A stretch of DNA of 54,536 nucleotides, from contig CAMLMV010000044.1 of the NCBI GenBank assembly GCA_946481275.1, forward strand, positions 1-54,536, in the 5' to 3' direction. Each line of letters starts with the position of its first letter. The stretch's first letter is position 1. The notes under the pieces were generated by a model, which made no database searches, was not told the origin of the DNA, and worked only from the letters and a program-made list of their open reading frames with translations. Of the stretch, positions 27,164 to 35,244 are shown one piece after another. The position numbers and the translations under genes were made by a program. Source of the DNA: an uncultured Massilia sp. (GTDB lineage: Bacteria; Pseudomonadota; Gammaproteobacteria; Burkholderiales; Burkholderiaceae).

Positions 27164-27736
27164 TTACAGGAAGGTAAACACCTGTTCCTGCGCCAGGCGC
27201 GATTTCGGCAGGGAGGCGTTGAAATCGCTGTCGGCGTGGTAGCCGAAGCTCAGCAGCACGAGGCTGGACAGGCCCTTCTCGTGCAGGCCCAGCTCCAGCG
27301 CGATATAGGCCTGCTTCTCGAACCACTGCGGCAGGTCCTTCAGCGTGTAGCGGTGCAGGTTGACGTAGCCCAGGCGGCCCTTGGCCTGGCCAGCCTTCGC
27401 GGCATCGTCCTTGAAGCGGCCGTCGCGCTGCTCCTGCTCGAGCAGGCGCTCCAGGTGACCGCCTTCGGCGTCGACGCGGGTGCAGAACAGGATCACGTGC
27501 GACGCATTCAGGATCTTTGCTTCGTTGTAGCTGTATGGACCCTGCACGCCCTTGGCCAGGCGCGCCTTCGCTTCCGGCGTGCTGGCGACGATGAAGTGCC
27601 AGGGCTGCGAATTCACCGACGACGGGCTGTTGCGCAGCACTTCGTAGATCTGCTGCATCGTCTCTTCGGGGACGCGGCGGGTCGGGTCGTAGGCCTTGGC
27701 GGTATAGCGCTTGCGGGCGGCGGCGAGAATGTCCAT
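27164..27736 (-). CDS. NfsB-type nitroreductase with internal in-frame deletion
   Basis: 190 residues from ATG 27736. It aligns without gaps to E. coli NfsB (217) through residue 146, including NSQPWHFIVAS and the FMN-site Arg/Lys at the N-terminus. It then lacks 27 residues, matching E. coli 147-173, and resumes at ELGLHEKGL up to the conserved LPKSRL. The missing part contains the PIEGF loop whose Glu165-Gly166 contact FMN, and a dimer-interface helix. NfsB enzymes reduce nitroaromatics and quinones with NAD(P)H; this copy may be inactive or misassembled. The frame is intact. Confidence 0.8.
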   Translation of the reverse strand: MDILAAARKRYTAKAYDPTRRVPEETMQQIYEVLRNSPSSVNSQPWHFIVASTPEAKARLAKGVQGPYSYNEAKILNASHVILFCTRVDAEGGHLERLLEQEQRDGRFKDDAAKAGQAKGRLGYVNLHRYTLKDLPQWFEKQAYIALELGLHEKGLSSLVLLSFGYHADSDFNASLPKSRLAQEQVFTFL

Positions 27737-27783
27737 CGGGTTCCTTTCAAAAATGCGTATGTGCACATTATTGCAGGAACCCG
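27737..27783 (-). promoter_or_regulatory. Inverted repeat covering the nitroreductase ribosome binding site
   Basis: CGGGTTCCT (27737-27745) and AGGAACCCG (27775-27783) form a perfect 9-base inverted repeat with 29 bases between. On the minus strand the arm next to the ATG carries the Shine-Dalgarno AGGAA. The palindrome ATGTGCACAT (27759-27768) sits inside. It may be an RBS-sequestering stem or an operator. Confidence 0.4.
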
Positions 27784-27796
27784 AAAAACGCGTGCG

Positions 27797-28804
27797 TCAC
27801 ATGGTCATGATGGGCGTGTCGAACACGAGCCCGCTGCCGATCAGCTGCACGCTCAAATCCACGTTTTCCTTGCTCTCGCTGATGCCGGCCAGCACCTCGG
27901 CGTTGGTGGCGGCCTTGCTGTCCAGGACACCCGTCCAGAAATCCAGCCCGGCCTGTTCCGGCGCGCGGTGCAGGATGTGCTCGTAATACTTGCCCACGAG
28001 GTCGCGGTTGGACAGGCCGGTGCCGTACAGCTGCTGGTACTCCGCCGACTTGATGAACGCGTCGGCAATCGTCGCCAGCTTCGCGCCCCCCGCATCGATC
28101 TGGTGCGTCCAGTAATCCAGTCCCGCCTCGTCCGGCTTGCGGTCGAGTGCCGCCTGGTACATGCGGAATACCTGGCCGCCCGTGTCGTCCGGGCTGATGA
28201 GCGCCACGTCCTTGTCGATGAAATACACGCGCTCGACGTTCTTCAGCGTGTCGCTGCCGCCCGTGCCCTTCTGGTCCGCGATCGTCCACCCGTCGCCCGT
28301 GCGCTCGATCCGGTAGTTGGCGTAGGCGTCCCTGTAGATGACGGTGTCGAAACCGGTGCCGCCGTCGATCACGTCGCTGCCCGCATCGGCGCCGATGCGG
28401 TCGTCGCCGGCACCGGCCCGGATGATGTCGCTGCCCGCGAAGCCTTGCAGGATATCCTTGCCGGCGCTGCCGACGATGGTGTCGGAGCCGGCCAGCAGGG
28501 CCGCGTAAATCTGGGTGTCGGTGGCGGCCTTGACGACCGTATCCACGAACTTCGTGGCATCGATGGTCAGGTCTGTTGCCTGGAACACCGGGAGGCCGGC
28601 ATAGCCGATCTGATACAGGTTCACGGCGGTCGCGGTGCCGCTCACCTCGCCGGCCGGGCCGATCGCGAAGTTACCCAGGACGGTCAGTTGCTGGAGTCCG
28701 TTTTCCAGCGTGACGCTGCCGGACGAGGTCGAGATGAGTTTCCATTGCACGGCCGTGCTGCCGATCAGGTCGAGATACGGGCCGAAGGTGCTGAATGTCG
28801 CCAT
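27797..28804 (-). CDS. RTX-type calcium-binding protein with two DUF4214 repeats
   Basis: 335 residues from ATG 28804. An N-terminal beta-rich domain (1-100) precedes four imperfect RTX nonapeptides (about 106-153: GSDTIVGSAGKD, GSDIIRAGAGDD, AGSDVIDGG), then two DUF4214 units (about 210-262 and 270-315) with RMYQAALDRKPDEAGLDYW and YYEHILHRAPEQAGLDFW. There is no N-terminal signal peptide, as expected for a type I secretion substrate exported by its C-terminus. No ABC/MFP secretion genes are nearby. Function unknown; often surface or matrix associated. Confidence 0.82.
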   Translation of the reverse strand: MATFSTFGPYLDLIGSTAVQWKLISTSSGSVTLENGLQQLTVLGNFAIGPAGEVSGTATAVNLYQIGYAGLPVFQATDLTIDATKFVDTVVKAATDTQIYAALLAGSDTIVGSAGKDILQGFAGSDIIRAGAGDDRIGADAGSDVIDGGTGFDTVIYRDAYANYRIERTGDGWTIADQKGTGGSDTLKNVERVYFIDKDVALISPDDTGGQVFRMYQAALDRKPDEAGLDYWTHQIDAGGAKLATIADAFIKSAEYQQLYGTGLSNRDLVGKYYEHILHRAPEQAGLDFWTGVLDSKAATNAEVLAGISESKENVDLSVQLIGSGLVFDTPIMTM

Positions 28805-28895
28805 GGCGTCTTCCTTGAAACCGAAAGTCACCAATGTAACATATAGTTAATGCGATTTTTGCAATGGATTGTCGCGAACTGTCGAGAAGATGAAA

Positions 28896-30248
28896 TCAGT
28901 TACCCGCGACGACCATCTTCTCGATCAGGATCGAACCCGTCGACTTGTTCCCGCGCGTGAGCACGTCGTTGCCGATGCCGACGATGGCCTGGAACATGTC
29001 TTTCATGTTGCCCGCGATGGTGATCTCCTCGACCGGGTACTGGATGACGCCGTTCTCGACCCAGTAGCCGGACGCGCCGCGCGAGTAATCGCCCGTCACG
29101 TAGTTCGTGCCCTGCCCCATCAGTTCCGTGACGAGCAGGCCGGTGCCCATCTTGCGCAGCATGCCCTCGAAGTCGTCGGCGATCTTCGTTTCCTTCGAGA
29201 GGATTTCCAGGTTGTGCGAGCCGCCGGCATTGCCCGTCGTCTGCATGCCCAGCTTGCGGGCCGAGTAAGACGACAGGAAATAGCCCTGCAGCACGCCGTC
29301 GCTGACGACCTTGCGGCGCTGGGTACGCACGCCTTCTTCGTCGAACGGGGCCGAACCCACGCCGCCGATCAGGTGCGGGTCTTCGACGATCTGGATGTGA
29401 GACGGGAAGATGCTGCTGCCCAGCGAATCGAGCAGGAAGCTCGACTTGCGGTACAGCGCACCGCCCGAGGTTGCCTGGACGAAAGCGCCCAGCAGGCCGG
29501 CGGCCAGCGGCGCCTCGAACAGCACGGGGCACGTGCGGGTGTCGAGCTTGCGCGCGTTCAGGCGCGCGAGGGCGCGTTCGGCGGCATAGCGGCCGATCTT
29601 TTCCGGATCGCCCAGTTTGTTCGGATCGCGCGCCGACGAATACCAGTCGTCGCGCTGCATGTTGGCGCCCTTGCCGGCGATCGGCGCGACGGACAGCGTG
29701 TGGCGCGAGAACGGGTAGCCCGCGCAGAAGCCGAGCGAGTTGGCCGCCACGAAGTGCGACTGCTGCACGTAGACGCTGGCGCCCTCGCTGTTGGTAACGC
29801 GCTTGTCGACGGCGAACGCGGCCGCCTCGCAGCGCTGGGCGATGGCCACGGCGTCTTCGGCGCTAATGTCCCATGGGTAGCACAGGCGCAGGTCGCGCGG
29901 GTTCGTCTCCAGCAGGTCGGCGTCCGGCAGGCCGGCGGCCGGGTCCTCGGCCGTGAAGCGGGCGATGTTGTACGCCGCCTCGACGGTGGCGCGCAGCGAA
30001 TCGCGCGAAAAGTCGGACGTGTTGGCATGGCCACGGCGCTTGCCGCTGTAGACGGTCACGCCGATACCCTTGTCCTTGTTCTGCTCGATGGTCTCGATCT
30101 GGCCCTTGCGGACCGTGACCGCCAGCCCGCTACCCTCGCTGATCTCGACCGACGCATCGCTGGCGCCCGTTTCTTTTGCAATGGCAAGCACGTCCTGTGC
30201 AAGCTGCTTGAGCTGATCCTGGGTATGGGTGAAGACGGAGTCGGTCAT
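28896..30248 (-). CDS. pmbA: Metalloprotease PmbA (TldE)
   Basis: 450 residues, typical. The subunit of the TldD/TldE heterodimeric protease that degrades unfolded peptides and matures some peptide antibiotics; cytosolic. Recognisable by the N-terminal VEISEGSGLAVTVRKGQIETIE, the central LNARKLDTRTCPVLFEAPLA and the C-terminal GTNYVTGDYSRGASGYWVENG (in pieces), all PmbA hallmarks. Divergent from darP, the same pair arrangement seen in E. coli. A GATTAT-like divergent promoter region with an inverted repeat separates them. Confidence 0.94.
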   Translation of the reverse strand: MTDSVFTHTQDQLKQLAQDVLAIAKETGASDASVEISEGSGLAVTVRKGQIETIEQNKDKGIGVTVYSGKRRGHANTSDFSRDSLRATVEAAYNIARFTAEDPAAGLPDADLLETNPRDLRLCYPWDISAEDAVAIAQRCEAAAFAVDKRVTNSEGASVYVQQSHFVAANSLGFCAGYPFSRHTLSVAPIAGKGANMQRDDWYSSARDPNKLGDPEKIGRYAAERALARLNARKLDTRTCPVLFEAPLAAGLLGAFVQATSGGALYRKSSFLLDSLGSSIFPSHIQIVEDPHLIGGVGSAPFDEEGVRTQRRKVVSDGVLQGYFLSSYSARKLGMQTTGNAGGSHNLEILSKETKIADDFEGMLRKMGTGLLVTELMGQGTNYVTGDYSRGASGYWVENGVIQYPVEEITIAGNMKDMFQAIVGIGNDVLTRGNKSTGSILIEKMVVAGN

Positions 30249-30271
30249 GTGCGTTTTTCGTAGCGAGCCCT

Positions 30272-30304
30272 AAAACAGTTATCATAGCAGCCGTTTACTG
30301 TTTT
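30272..30304. promoter_or_regulatory. Inverted repeat in the pmbA-darP divergent promoter region
   Basis: AAAACAGT (30272-30279) and ACTGTTTT (30297-30304) are perfect inverted arms with 17 bases between. TATCAT at 30280-30285 can serve as a -10 for darP, and the same stretch reads TATGAT on the minus strand for pmbA. Either a regulator site or overlapping promoters. Confidence 0.4.
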
Positions 30305-30341
30305 TACCGGCCGGCCGTGCGCCAGTCGAATCTAGATCATC

Positions 30342-30944
30342 ATGCCAAATGCCAACCGCGGCTCCGTCGGCTTCCGCTCCGACGAGTTCGACCAGGAATA
30401 CGAGCGCCCTTCCAAGTCCGAACTCAAGCGCCAGAGTAACGAGCTGCAGAAGCTCGGTGAACAGCTCATCGAGGCGCCGCGCGACCGCGTGAAGCGCGTC
30501 CCGATGCCGGACGAAGTCCGCGACGCCATCCTCATGTGCCAGACCATCACCAACCACGAAGGCCGGCGCCGCCAGCTGCAATTCGTCGGCAAGTTGATGC
30601 GCTCGCTCGACGAGGAAGAAGTCGCCGTCATCCAGCGCACCATCGAAAGCTGGAAGGGCACGTCGAAGGCCGAAGCGGCCGCGCTGCACGCGCTGGAGCG
30701 CCGCCGCGACAAGCTGCTGGCCGACGACAAGGCCCTCACCCAGCTGCTGGAAGAACACCCGGACCTGGACGTGCAGCACCTGCGCACGCTGATCCGCAAT
30801 GCGCGCAAGGAACAGGCGGAGAACAAGCCGCCGAAGGCCTACCGCGAAATCTTCCAGATCCTGAAGGACCTGGCCAAGGCGCCGAAGGCTGCACCGGCCG
30901 ATGAGGCCGGGGACGAGGACGAAGACGATGAGTCTGGACAATAA
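30342..30944 (+). CDS. darP: Ribosome biogenesis factor DarP (YjgA, DUF615)
   Basis: 200 residues, all-helical and highly charged. KSELKRQSNELQKLGEQLIE, the VRDAILMCQTI region and HPDLDVQHLRTLIRNARKEQ (in pieces) are typical of the YjgA family. The protein associates with late 50S precursors. The C-terminus is an acidic tail (DEAGDEDEDDESGQ) whose codons overlap the start of mogA by 17 bases, so the two are translated from one transcript. Confidence 0.93.
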   Translation: MPNANRGSVGFRSDEFDQEYERPSKSELKRQSNELQKLGEQLIEAPRDRVKRVPMPDEVRDAILMCQTITNHEGRRRQLQFVGKLMRSLDEEEVAVIQRTIESWKGTSKAEAAALHALERRRDKLLADDKALTQLLEEHPDLDVQHLRTLIRNARKEQAENKPPKAYREIFQILKDLAKAPKAAPADEAGDEDEDDESGQ

Positions 30945-31548
30945 AGTCGAGGAGCTCGTCGTCGGCCTGGTATCGGTCTCGGACCGCGCCAGCGGCGGCG
31001 TCTACGAAGACAAGGGCATTCCCGCGCTGCGCGAGTGGCTGGAAGCCGCGCTCGTCACCCCGTTCCGCGTCGAGACTCGCCTGATCCCGGACGACCGCGC
31101 CAGCATCGAGCAGACGCTCGTCGAACTGGTCGACACGGTCCGCTGCCACCTCGTACTGACGACGGGCGGCACGGGCCCCGCGCGGCGCGACGTCACGCCG
31201 GAAGCGACCGTCGCCGTGGGCACGAAGGAGATGCCTGGCTTCGGCGAACAGATGCGCCAGATCAGCCTGCACTTCGTGCCGACCGCGATCCTGTCGCGCC
31301 AGACGGCCGTGATCCGCGAGACCACGGACCACGCCGCGCTGATCATGAACCTGCCGGGCCAGCCGAAGTCGATCAGGGAAACGCTGGAAGGCCTGAGAGA
31401 TGCGGACGGCAACACGATCGTCGGCGGCATCTTCGCGGCCGTCCCGTATTGCATCGACCTGATCGGCGGTCCGTACGCCGAGACCGACCCGGCCGTCTGC
31501 AAATCCTTCCGGCCGAAGTCGGCGCAACGACCAAAGGACCCCGCATGA
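30928..31548 (+). CDS. mogA: Molybdopterin adenylyltransferase (MogA)
   Basis: 206 residues from ATG 30928. VGLVSVSDRASGGVYEDKGI and the molybdopterin-binding LTTGGTGPARRDVTPEAT are MogA signatures, with the closing NLPGQPKSIRETLEGLRD. It adenylates molybdopterin before molybdate insertion. The start lies inside darP and the stop overlaps the next gene's ATG (ATGA). Confidence 0.94.
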   Translation: MSLDNKVEELVVGLVSVSDRASGGVYEDKGIPALREWLEAALVTPFRVETRLIPDDRASIEQTLVELVDTVRCHLVLTTGGTGPARRDVTPEATVAVGTKEMPGFGEQMRQISLHFVPTAILSRQTAVIRETTDHAALIMNLPGQPKSIRETLEGLRDADGNTIVGGIFAAVPYCIDLIGGPYAETDPAVCKSFRPKSAQRPKDPA

Positions 31549-32213
31549 GCGACCTGCTCGAACACATCCAGATCGAGACCAACGACCACCCGGACATCGC
31601 CATCATCTGGATGCACGGCCTGGGCGCGGACGGCAACGACTTCGTGCCGATGGTGCGCGAACTGGACCTCGCCGGCCTGCCCGGCATCCGCTTCATCTTC
31701 CCGCACGCGAACACGATGCCGGTGACCATCAGCAACGGCTACGTGATGCGTTCCTGGTACGACATCACGGGCCTGGAACTCGGGCGGCGCGAAGACGAGA
31801 ACGGCCTGCGCGCATCGCAGAAGGACATCGAGGCCTTCATCGAGCGCGAGAAGGCACGCGGCATCCCCGCCTCGCGCATCATCCTGGCCGGCTTCTCGCA
31901 GGGCTGCGCGATGGCCATCCAGACGGGCCTGCGCCATCCGGAACCGCTGGCCGGCCTGCTGTGCCTGTCCGGCTACGTGCCGCTGTCGGCCAACGTGGCG
32001 ACCGAACGCTCCGACGCCGGCAAGTCCACGCCGATCTTCATGGCCCACGGCCGCTACGACAACGTGGTGCCGTTCAACCGTGCGGAAGCGTCGCGCGACC
32101 TGCTCGTCTCGCTGGGCTACCAGGTCGAGTGGCACGAATACGCGATGCAGCACACGCTGTGCCTGGAAGAAGTCCAGCACATCTCGGCGTGGCTCAAGAA
32201 AGTACTGGGCTGA
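31545..32213 (+). CDS. Carboxylesterase / phospholipase family alpha-beta hydrolase
   Basis: 222 residues. The oxyanion region IIWMHGLGADGNDF, nucleophile elbow GFSQGCAMA (Ser), acid HGRYDNVVPF (Asp) and His in MQHTLCLEE form a complete catalytic triad of the small carboxylesterase (EstB/YpfH) family. The cytosolic enzyme hydrolyses short esters or acyl-protein/lysophospholipid substrates; the natural substrate is unknown. ATGA overlap with mogA shows translational coupling. Confidence 0.9.
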   Translation: MSDLLEHIQIETNDHPDIAIIWMHGLGADGNDFVPMVRELDLAGLPGIRFIFPHANTMPVTISNGYVMRSWYDITGLELGRREDENGLRASQKDIEAFIEREKARGIPASRIILAGFSQGCAMAIQTGLRHPEPLAGLLCLSGYVPLSANVATERSDAGKSTPIFMAHGRYDNVVPFNRAEASRDLLVSLGYQVEWHEYAMQHTLCLEEVQHISAWLKKVLG

Positions 32214-32215
32214 AC

Positions 32216-32413
32216 ATGGCAAAGAAAGAGCAACTCGACGACGAGACGCTGGCGCTCATTCACTGGTGCATCGAGGTCGAACATCACCTCGTCGCCGGCG
32301 GCGCCACGCAAAAACAGGCGCAGGAACACATCGAGGAACAGGTCGAGTGGTTCACCGACATGTTCTACGAAGGCCTCACGCCGGAACAGGCGGCGAAGGA
32401 AGCGCTGGCGTAA
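32216..32413 (+). CDS. Small conserved-looking acidic helical protein, unknown function
   Basis: 65 residues, starting two bases after the esterase stop. MAKKEQLDDETLALIHWCIEVEHH predicts two or three helices, with no membrane segment or motif I know. It is strongly supported as a gene by its position at the end of the overlapping darP-mogA-esterase run. Its stop lies in the perfect palindrome GTAAGCCGGCTTAC (32410-32423), which also holds the stop of the convergent S41 gene. Confidence 0.7.
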   Translation: MAKKEQLDDETLALIHWCIEVEHHLVAGGATQKQAQEHIEEQVEWFTDMFYEGLTPEQAAKEALA

Positions 32414-32419
32414 GCCGGC

Positions 32420-33445
32420 TTACTCGGGCGCGCAGCGCGGTGAATGGGCTGCCGCCCATTCCGCGGCCGTCCTGAGCGATGCCTCGACCGGCTCGCCCTT
32501 CGGCGCCGGCTGCATGGGCGCGATGCCGCCGCGGAAGACCGGACCGTCGGCCAGCGCGGAGCGCGCCTGCGTCAACACGAACAGCGCGCCGTCCGGCAGC
32601 GTATACGTCATGTTCGCCGTCGACATCCCGGCCGACGTTTGCCCGAACGTCCGCACCCTCGCCTCCCCCATCAACGCGACGAGCAGCATCTCGCCGGCGC
32701 TTGCCGTCTTCGCGCCGACCAGCACGGCCAGCGGATCCGTGGCGAAGGAAGCGAACGGATTCACGTGGCCGGGCGCATCGCGACCAGCCTTCGATTCGAG
32801 GTAGCCGCGGTGCACCAACGGAATCGGATTGCCGTCGCGCTCCACCCAGCGCGCCTTGTTCGCGTCGCCGAACAGCGGATACATCGCGATGAACGGCGGC
32901 CACCCGTTGCCGCCCGTCTGTTCGCTCAGGTCGACGACGAGGGCGCAGGCCGCACGGATGCCGGGAAGCGCACCCGCCTCGTCGTACACGCCTTGCACGT
33001 AGGCCGACATGGCTTCGGGTGTGGAGATCGTGATGGGCGGAGGCACGAAGCGCAACACCGTGCCGCGGGCCGCCGCGACGAGCTGGAACATCGGCGCACG
33101 CGGGCCGGCCGGCGCGGCGCCGGCGAACTGTCCCGGCGCCACGGGCGGCATCACGAACGAATGCTTGTCCGTGTCCAGCGTGGCGAGCAGGCCGTTGATG
33201 CGCGCATACAGGTCGACCCGGTCGACATCCTGCGCCTTGCCGTCGACGGTCGCCAGCAAACGCTGCTTCGCCTGCGCATAGTCTTCCTGCCGCAGCGGAT
33301 ACATGCCCTTGCTCTCGACCAGTTCGATGGCCCGCGTGGTCACATCGCGCGCCAGGGCCAGGGGTAGGGTCTCCGCGGCGCCGGCGACGCCGGATGCGGC
33401 AAACGACAGGGCGCAAACGGCCGCCCGCAACAGGTTGCGATGCAT
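32420..33445 (-). CDS. Secreted S41 (tail-specific-protease-like) peptidase
   Basis: 341 residues from ATG 33445 (AGGAGA upstream), with a signal peptide (MHRNLLRAAVCALSFAASGVAGAA). The S41 core is recognised from LVVDLSEQTGGNGWPPF, equivalent to the DLRxNGGG strand, and KTASAGEM with the presumed nucleophile Ser249. The general-base Lys of C-terminal processing peptidases is not evident (GQTSAG follows instead), as in the tricorn/IRBP side of the family. No PDZ domain is seen. It is downstream of a LytTR regulator in a same-strand run. Confidence 0.78.
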   Translation of the reverse strand: MHRNLLRAAVCALSFAASGVAGAAETLPLALARDVTTRAIELVESKGMYPLRQEDYAQAKQRLLATVDGKAQDVDRVDLYARINGLLATLDTDKHSFVMPPVAPGQFAGAAPAGPRAPMFQLVAAARGTVLRFVPPPITISTPEAMSAYVQGVYDEAGALPGIRAACALVVDLSEQTGGNGWPPFIAMYPLFGDANKARWVERDGNPIPLVHRGYLESKAGRDAPGHVNPFASFATDPLAVLVGAKTASAGEMLLVALMGEARVRTFGQTSAGMSTANMTYTLPDGALFVLTQARSALADGPVFRGGIAPMQPAPKGEPVEASLRTAAEWAAAHSPRCAPE

Positions 33446-33470
33446 GGTGTCTCCTTGTTGGATGATGCGG

Positions 33471-34208
33471 CTACATGCCGCGGAACAGATATTGGAAGCG
33501 CTGGCTGACCGGCAGTCGCGCGGAATGCCCGCGCAGGTGCACCCACCAGGCGCCATCCTCGGCACGCGCGGCGCTGGCGATGCGGCGCACGGCGACCATA
33601 TAGCCCCGGTGGATCTGCCAGAACGCGGCCGGGTCGAGCGACTCGGCCAGCTCCTTCAAACTCAAACGGATGTGGGCCTCCAGCCCGTCCGTGACGACGC
33701 GCGTGTACTTGGCGTCGGCGCAGAAATAGACGACGTCGGCCAGGTCGATGAAGTGGATCGTGTTGCCGACCGTCGCCTGCAGCCAGGCCGGCGCCTTCGC
33801 TGCGGGCCGCAGGCGCGACACGAGGTGCGTGAGGTCCGGCGGCGGCGACGCCAGGCGCGCCCGCACGCGTTCGACCGCGCGCGCGAGGCGTTCCAGCGCG
33901 ATCGGCTTCACGACGTAGTCCACGGCCCCTTCGTCGAACGCGGCCAGCGCATGTTCGCCGTAGGCCGTCACGAACACGACGTGGGTGCGCGCACCGAACA
34001 CGCGCGCCAGTTCCAGGCCGTCCAGGCCGGGCATGCGGATGTCGAGGAAGGCCACGTCCGGCATCCATTCACGGCCCAGCCGCAGCGCCTCGATGCCGTC
34101 CTGCGCGGTGGCGACCTGCGCCTCCGGCCACAAACGTTCCAGGGCCTCGACGAGTTCCGCAAGCAGCAGCGGTTCATCGTCCGCGACGAGGATGCGGGGC
34201 GCCGTCAT
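33471..34208 (-). CDS. LytTR-family response regulator
   Basis: 245 residues from ATG 34208. The receiver domain (1-118) has acidic residues DDE (10-12), phospho-acceptor Asp56 (FLDIRMPG), TAY and Lys101 in VVKP. The C-terminal LytTR DNA-binding domain (about 145-245) has IHFIDLADVVYFCADAKYTRV and the FWQIHRGYMVAVRRI block. It overlaps the kinase stop (ATGA), so the two are translationally coupled. Targets are unknown, probably the adjacent S41 and beta-sandwich genes. Confidence 0.93.
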   Translation of the reverse strand: MTAPRILVADDEPLLLAELVEALERLWPEAQVATAQDGIEALRLGREWMPDVAFLDIRMPGLDGLELARVFGARTHVVFVTAYGEHALAAFDEGAVDYVVKPIALERLARAVERVRARLASPPPDLTHLVSRLRPAAKAPAWLQATVGNTIHFIDLADVVYFCADAKYTRVVTDGLEAHIRLSLKELAESLDPAAFWQIHRGYMVAVRRIASAARAEDGAWWVHLRGHSARLPVSQRFQYLFRGM

Positions 34209-35236
34209 GCCGCCACCTCGATCGGGGCGGTCGCCGGCAGCGTCAGCACGGCTTCCGTCAGGCCGCCGTCGCCGCGGCGCAGGACGAAGCCGGCGCGTGT
34301 GCCATACAACGCCTGCAGGCGCTCGCGCAGGTTGCGCAGGCCGACGCCGCTGCCCAGCGTGGTCTCGCCGATGCCGGCGCCGTCGTCGGCGACGACGATG
34401 GTCAACACGCCGTGCTCGCGGCCGACCGTCACCGCGATGCGCACGGTGCCCGGCTTGGGCTCGACGCCGTGGCGCACGGCGTTTTCCACGAGCGTCATCA
34501 GGAGCAGCGGCGGCATCGACACGGCCGCCAGATCGGATGGGCAATCGAGCCGGTATTGCAGCCGCTCGCCGAAACGGATCGCCATCAGCGCCAGGTAGTG
34601 GCCGGCCAGCTCGAATTCGCGGCCCAGGGTCGACGCCTGGCTGCGCATGTCCGGCAGCGCGCTGTGCAGGTAGGCGATCAGGTGTTCCAGCATCTCCACG
34701 GCGCGCGGCGGCTGGTGACGCGCGAGATATCGCGTGTTGGCGAGCGTGTTGTACAGGAAGTGCGGTTCGACCTGCGCCTGCAGCGCTTTCAGTTCGGCCG
34801 CCAGCGCCGCGTTGCGCAGGTCCGCCAGCTGCTGTGCGCGGGCGCGGGTGCGGGCGAACCACAGCGGCAGTCCGAGGACGGCCACGTTCACGCCGAACAC
34901 GCAGGCCAGCAGTTGCTGGTCGGGCAGCGCGTGGACGTCCCACGCCGCGAGTACGCTTTTGTATGCCGGCAGCACGGCCCAGGCACCGGCGCCGGTCGCG
35001 GCCAGCAGCAACGCCACCGCGCCGGCCCAGCGGAGCCAACGCGCAGCCAGCAGCAACGCCGTGCACGCGACGAAGCCCGGTACCATGATCGCGACGAACA
35101 GGGCGAGCAGGGCGTAACGCTGCAGCAGCAACGTGCCGCCCGCGACGAACGCCAGGCACAGGAGGCTGAGCAGGCCCTGGCGCCAGGTGCAGCCGTACAG
35201 GCGGCGGATGGCGCCGGCGCAGTCGTCGTCGATCAT
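34205..35236 (-). CDS. LytS/AlgZ-type sensor histidine kinase
   Basis: 343 residues from ATG 35236. Four hydrophobic segments lie in residues 20-128 (about 22-38, 42-64, 69-88, 108-127), with no extracytoplasmic domain of note. The His_kinase domain follows with phospho-acceptor His159 in QVEPHFLYNTLANTR, and a GHKL ATPase with LVENAVRHG (N box) and GSGVGLRNLRERL (G box). It pairs with the overlapping LytTR regulator. The signal is unknown and probably membrane-derived. Confidence 0.93.
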   Translation of the reverse strand: MIDDDCAGAIRRLYGCTWRQGLLSLLCLAFVAGGTLLLQRYALLALFVAIMVPGFVACTALLLAARWLRWAGAVALLLAATGAGAWAVLPAYKSVLAAWDVHALPDQQLLACVFGVNVAVLGLPLWFARTRARAQQLADLRNAALAAELKALQAQVEPHFLYNTLANTRYLARHQPPRAVEMLEHLIAYLHSALPDMRSQASTLGREFELAGHYLALMAIRFGERLQYRLDCPSDLAAVSMPPLLLMTLVENAVRHGVEPKPGTVRIAVTVGREHGVLTIVVADDGAGIGETTLGSGVGLRNLRERLQALYGTRAGFVLRRGDGGLTEAVLTLPATAPIEVAA

Positions 35237-35244
35237 CGCTGCGG

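Noticed and set aside
27797..27797. Toxin-antitoxin or defence island around 25.6-28.8 kb
   Set aside because: The small DUF2442 gene has no partner, and the flanking genes are metabolic.
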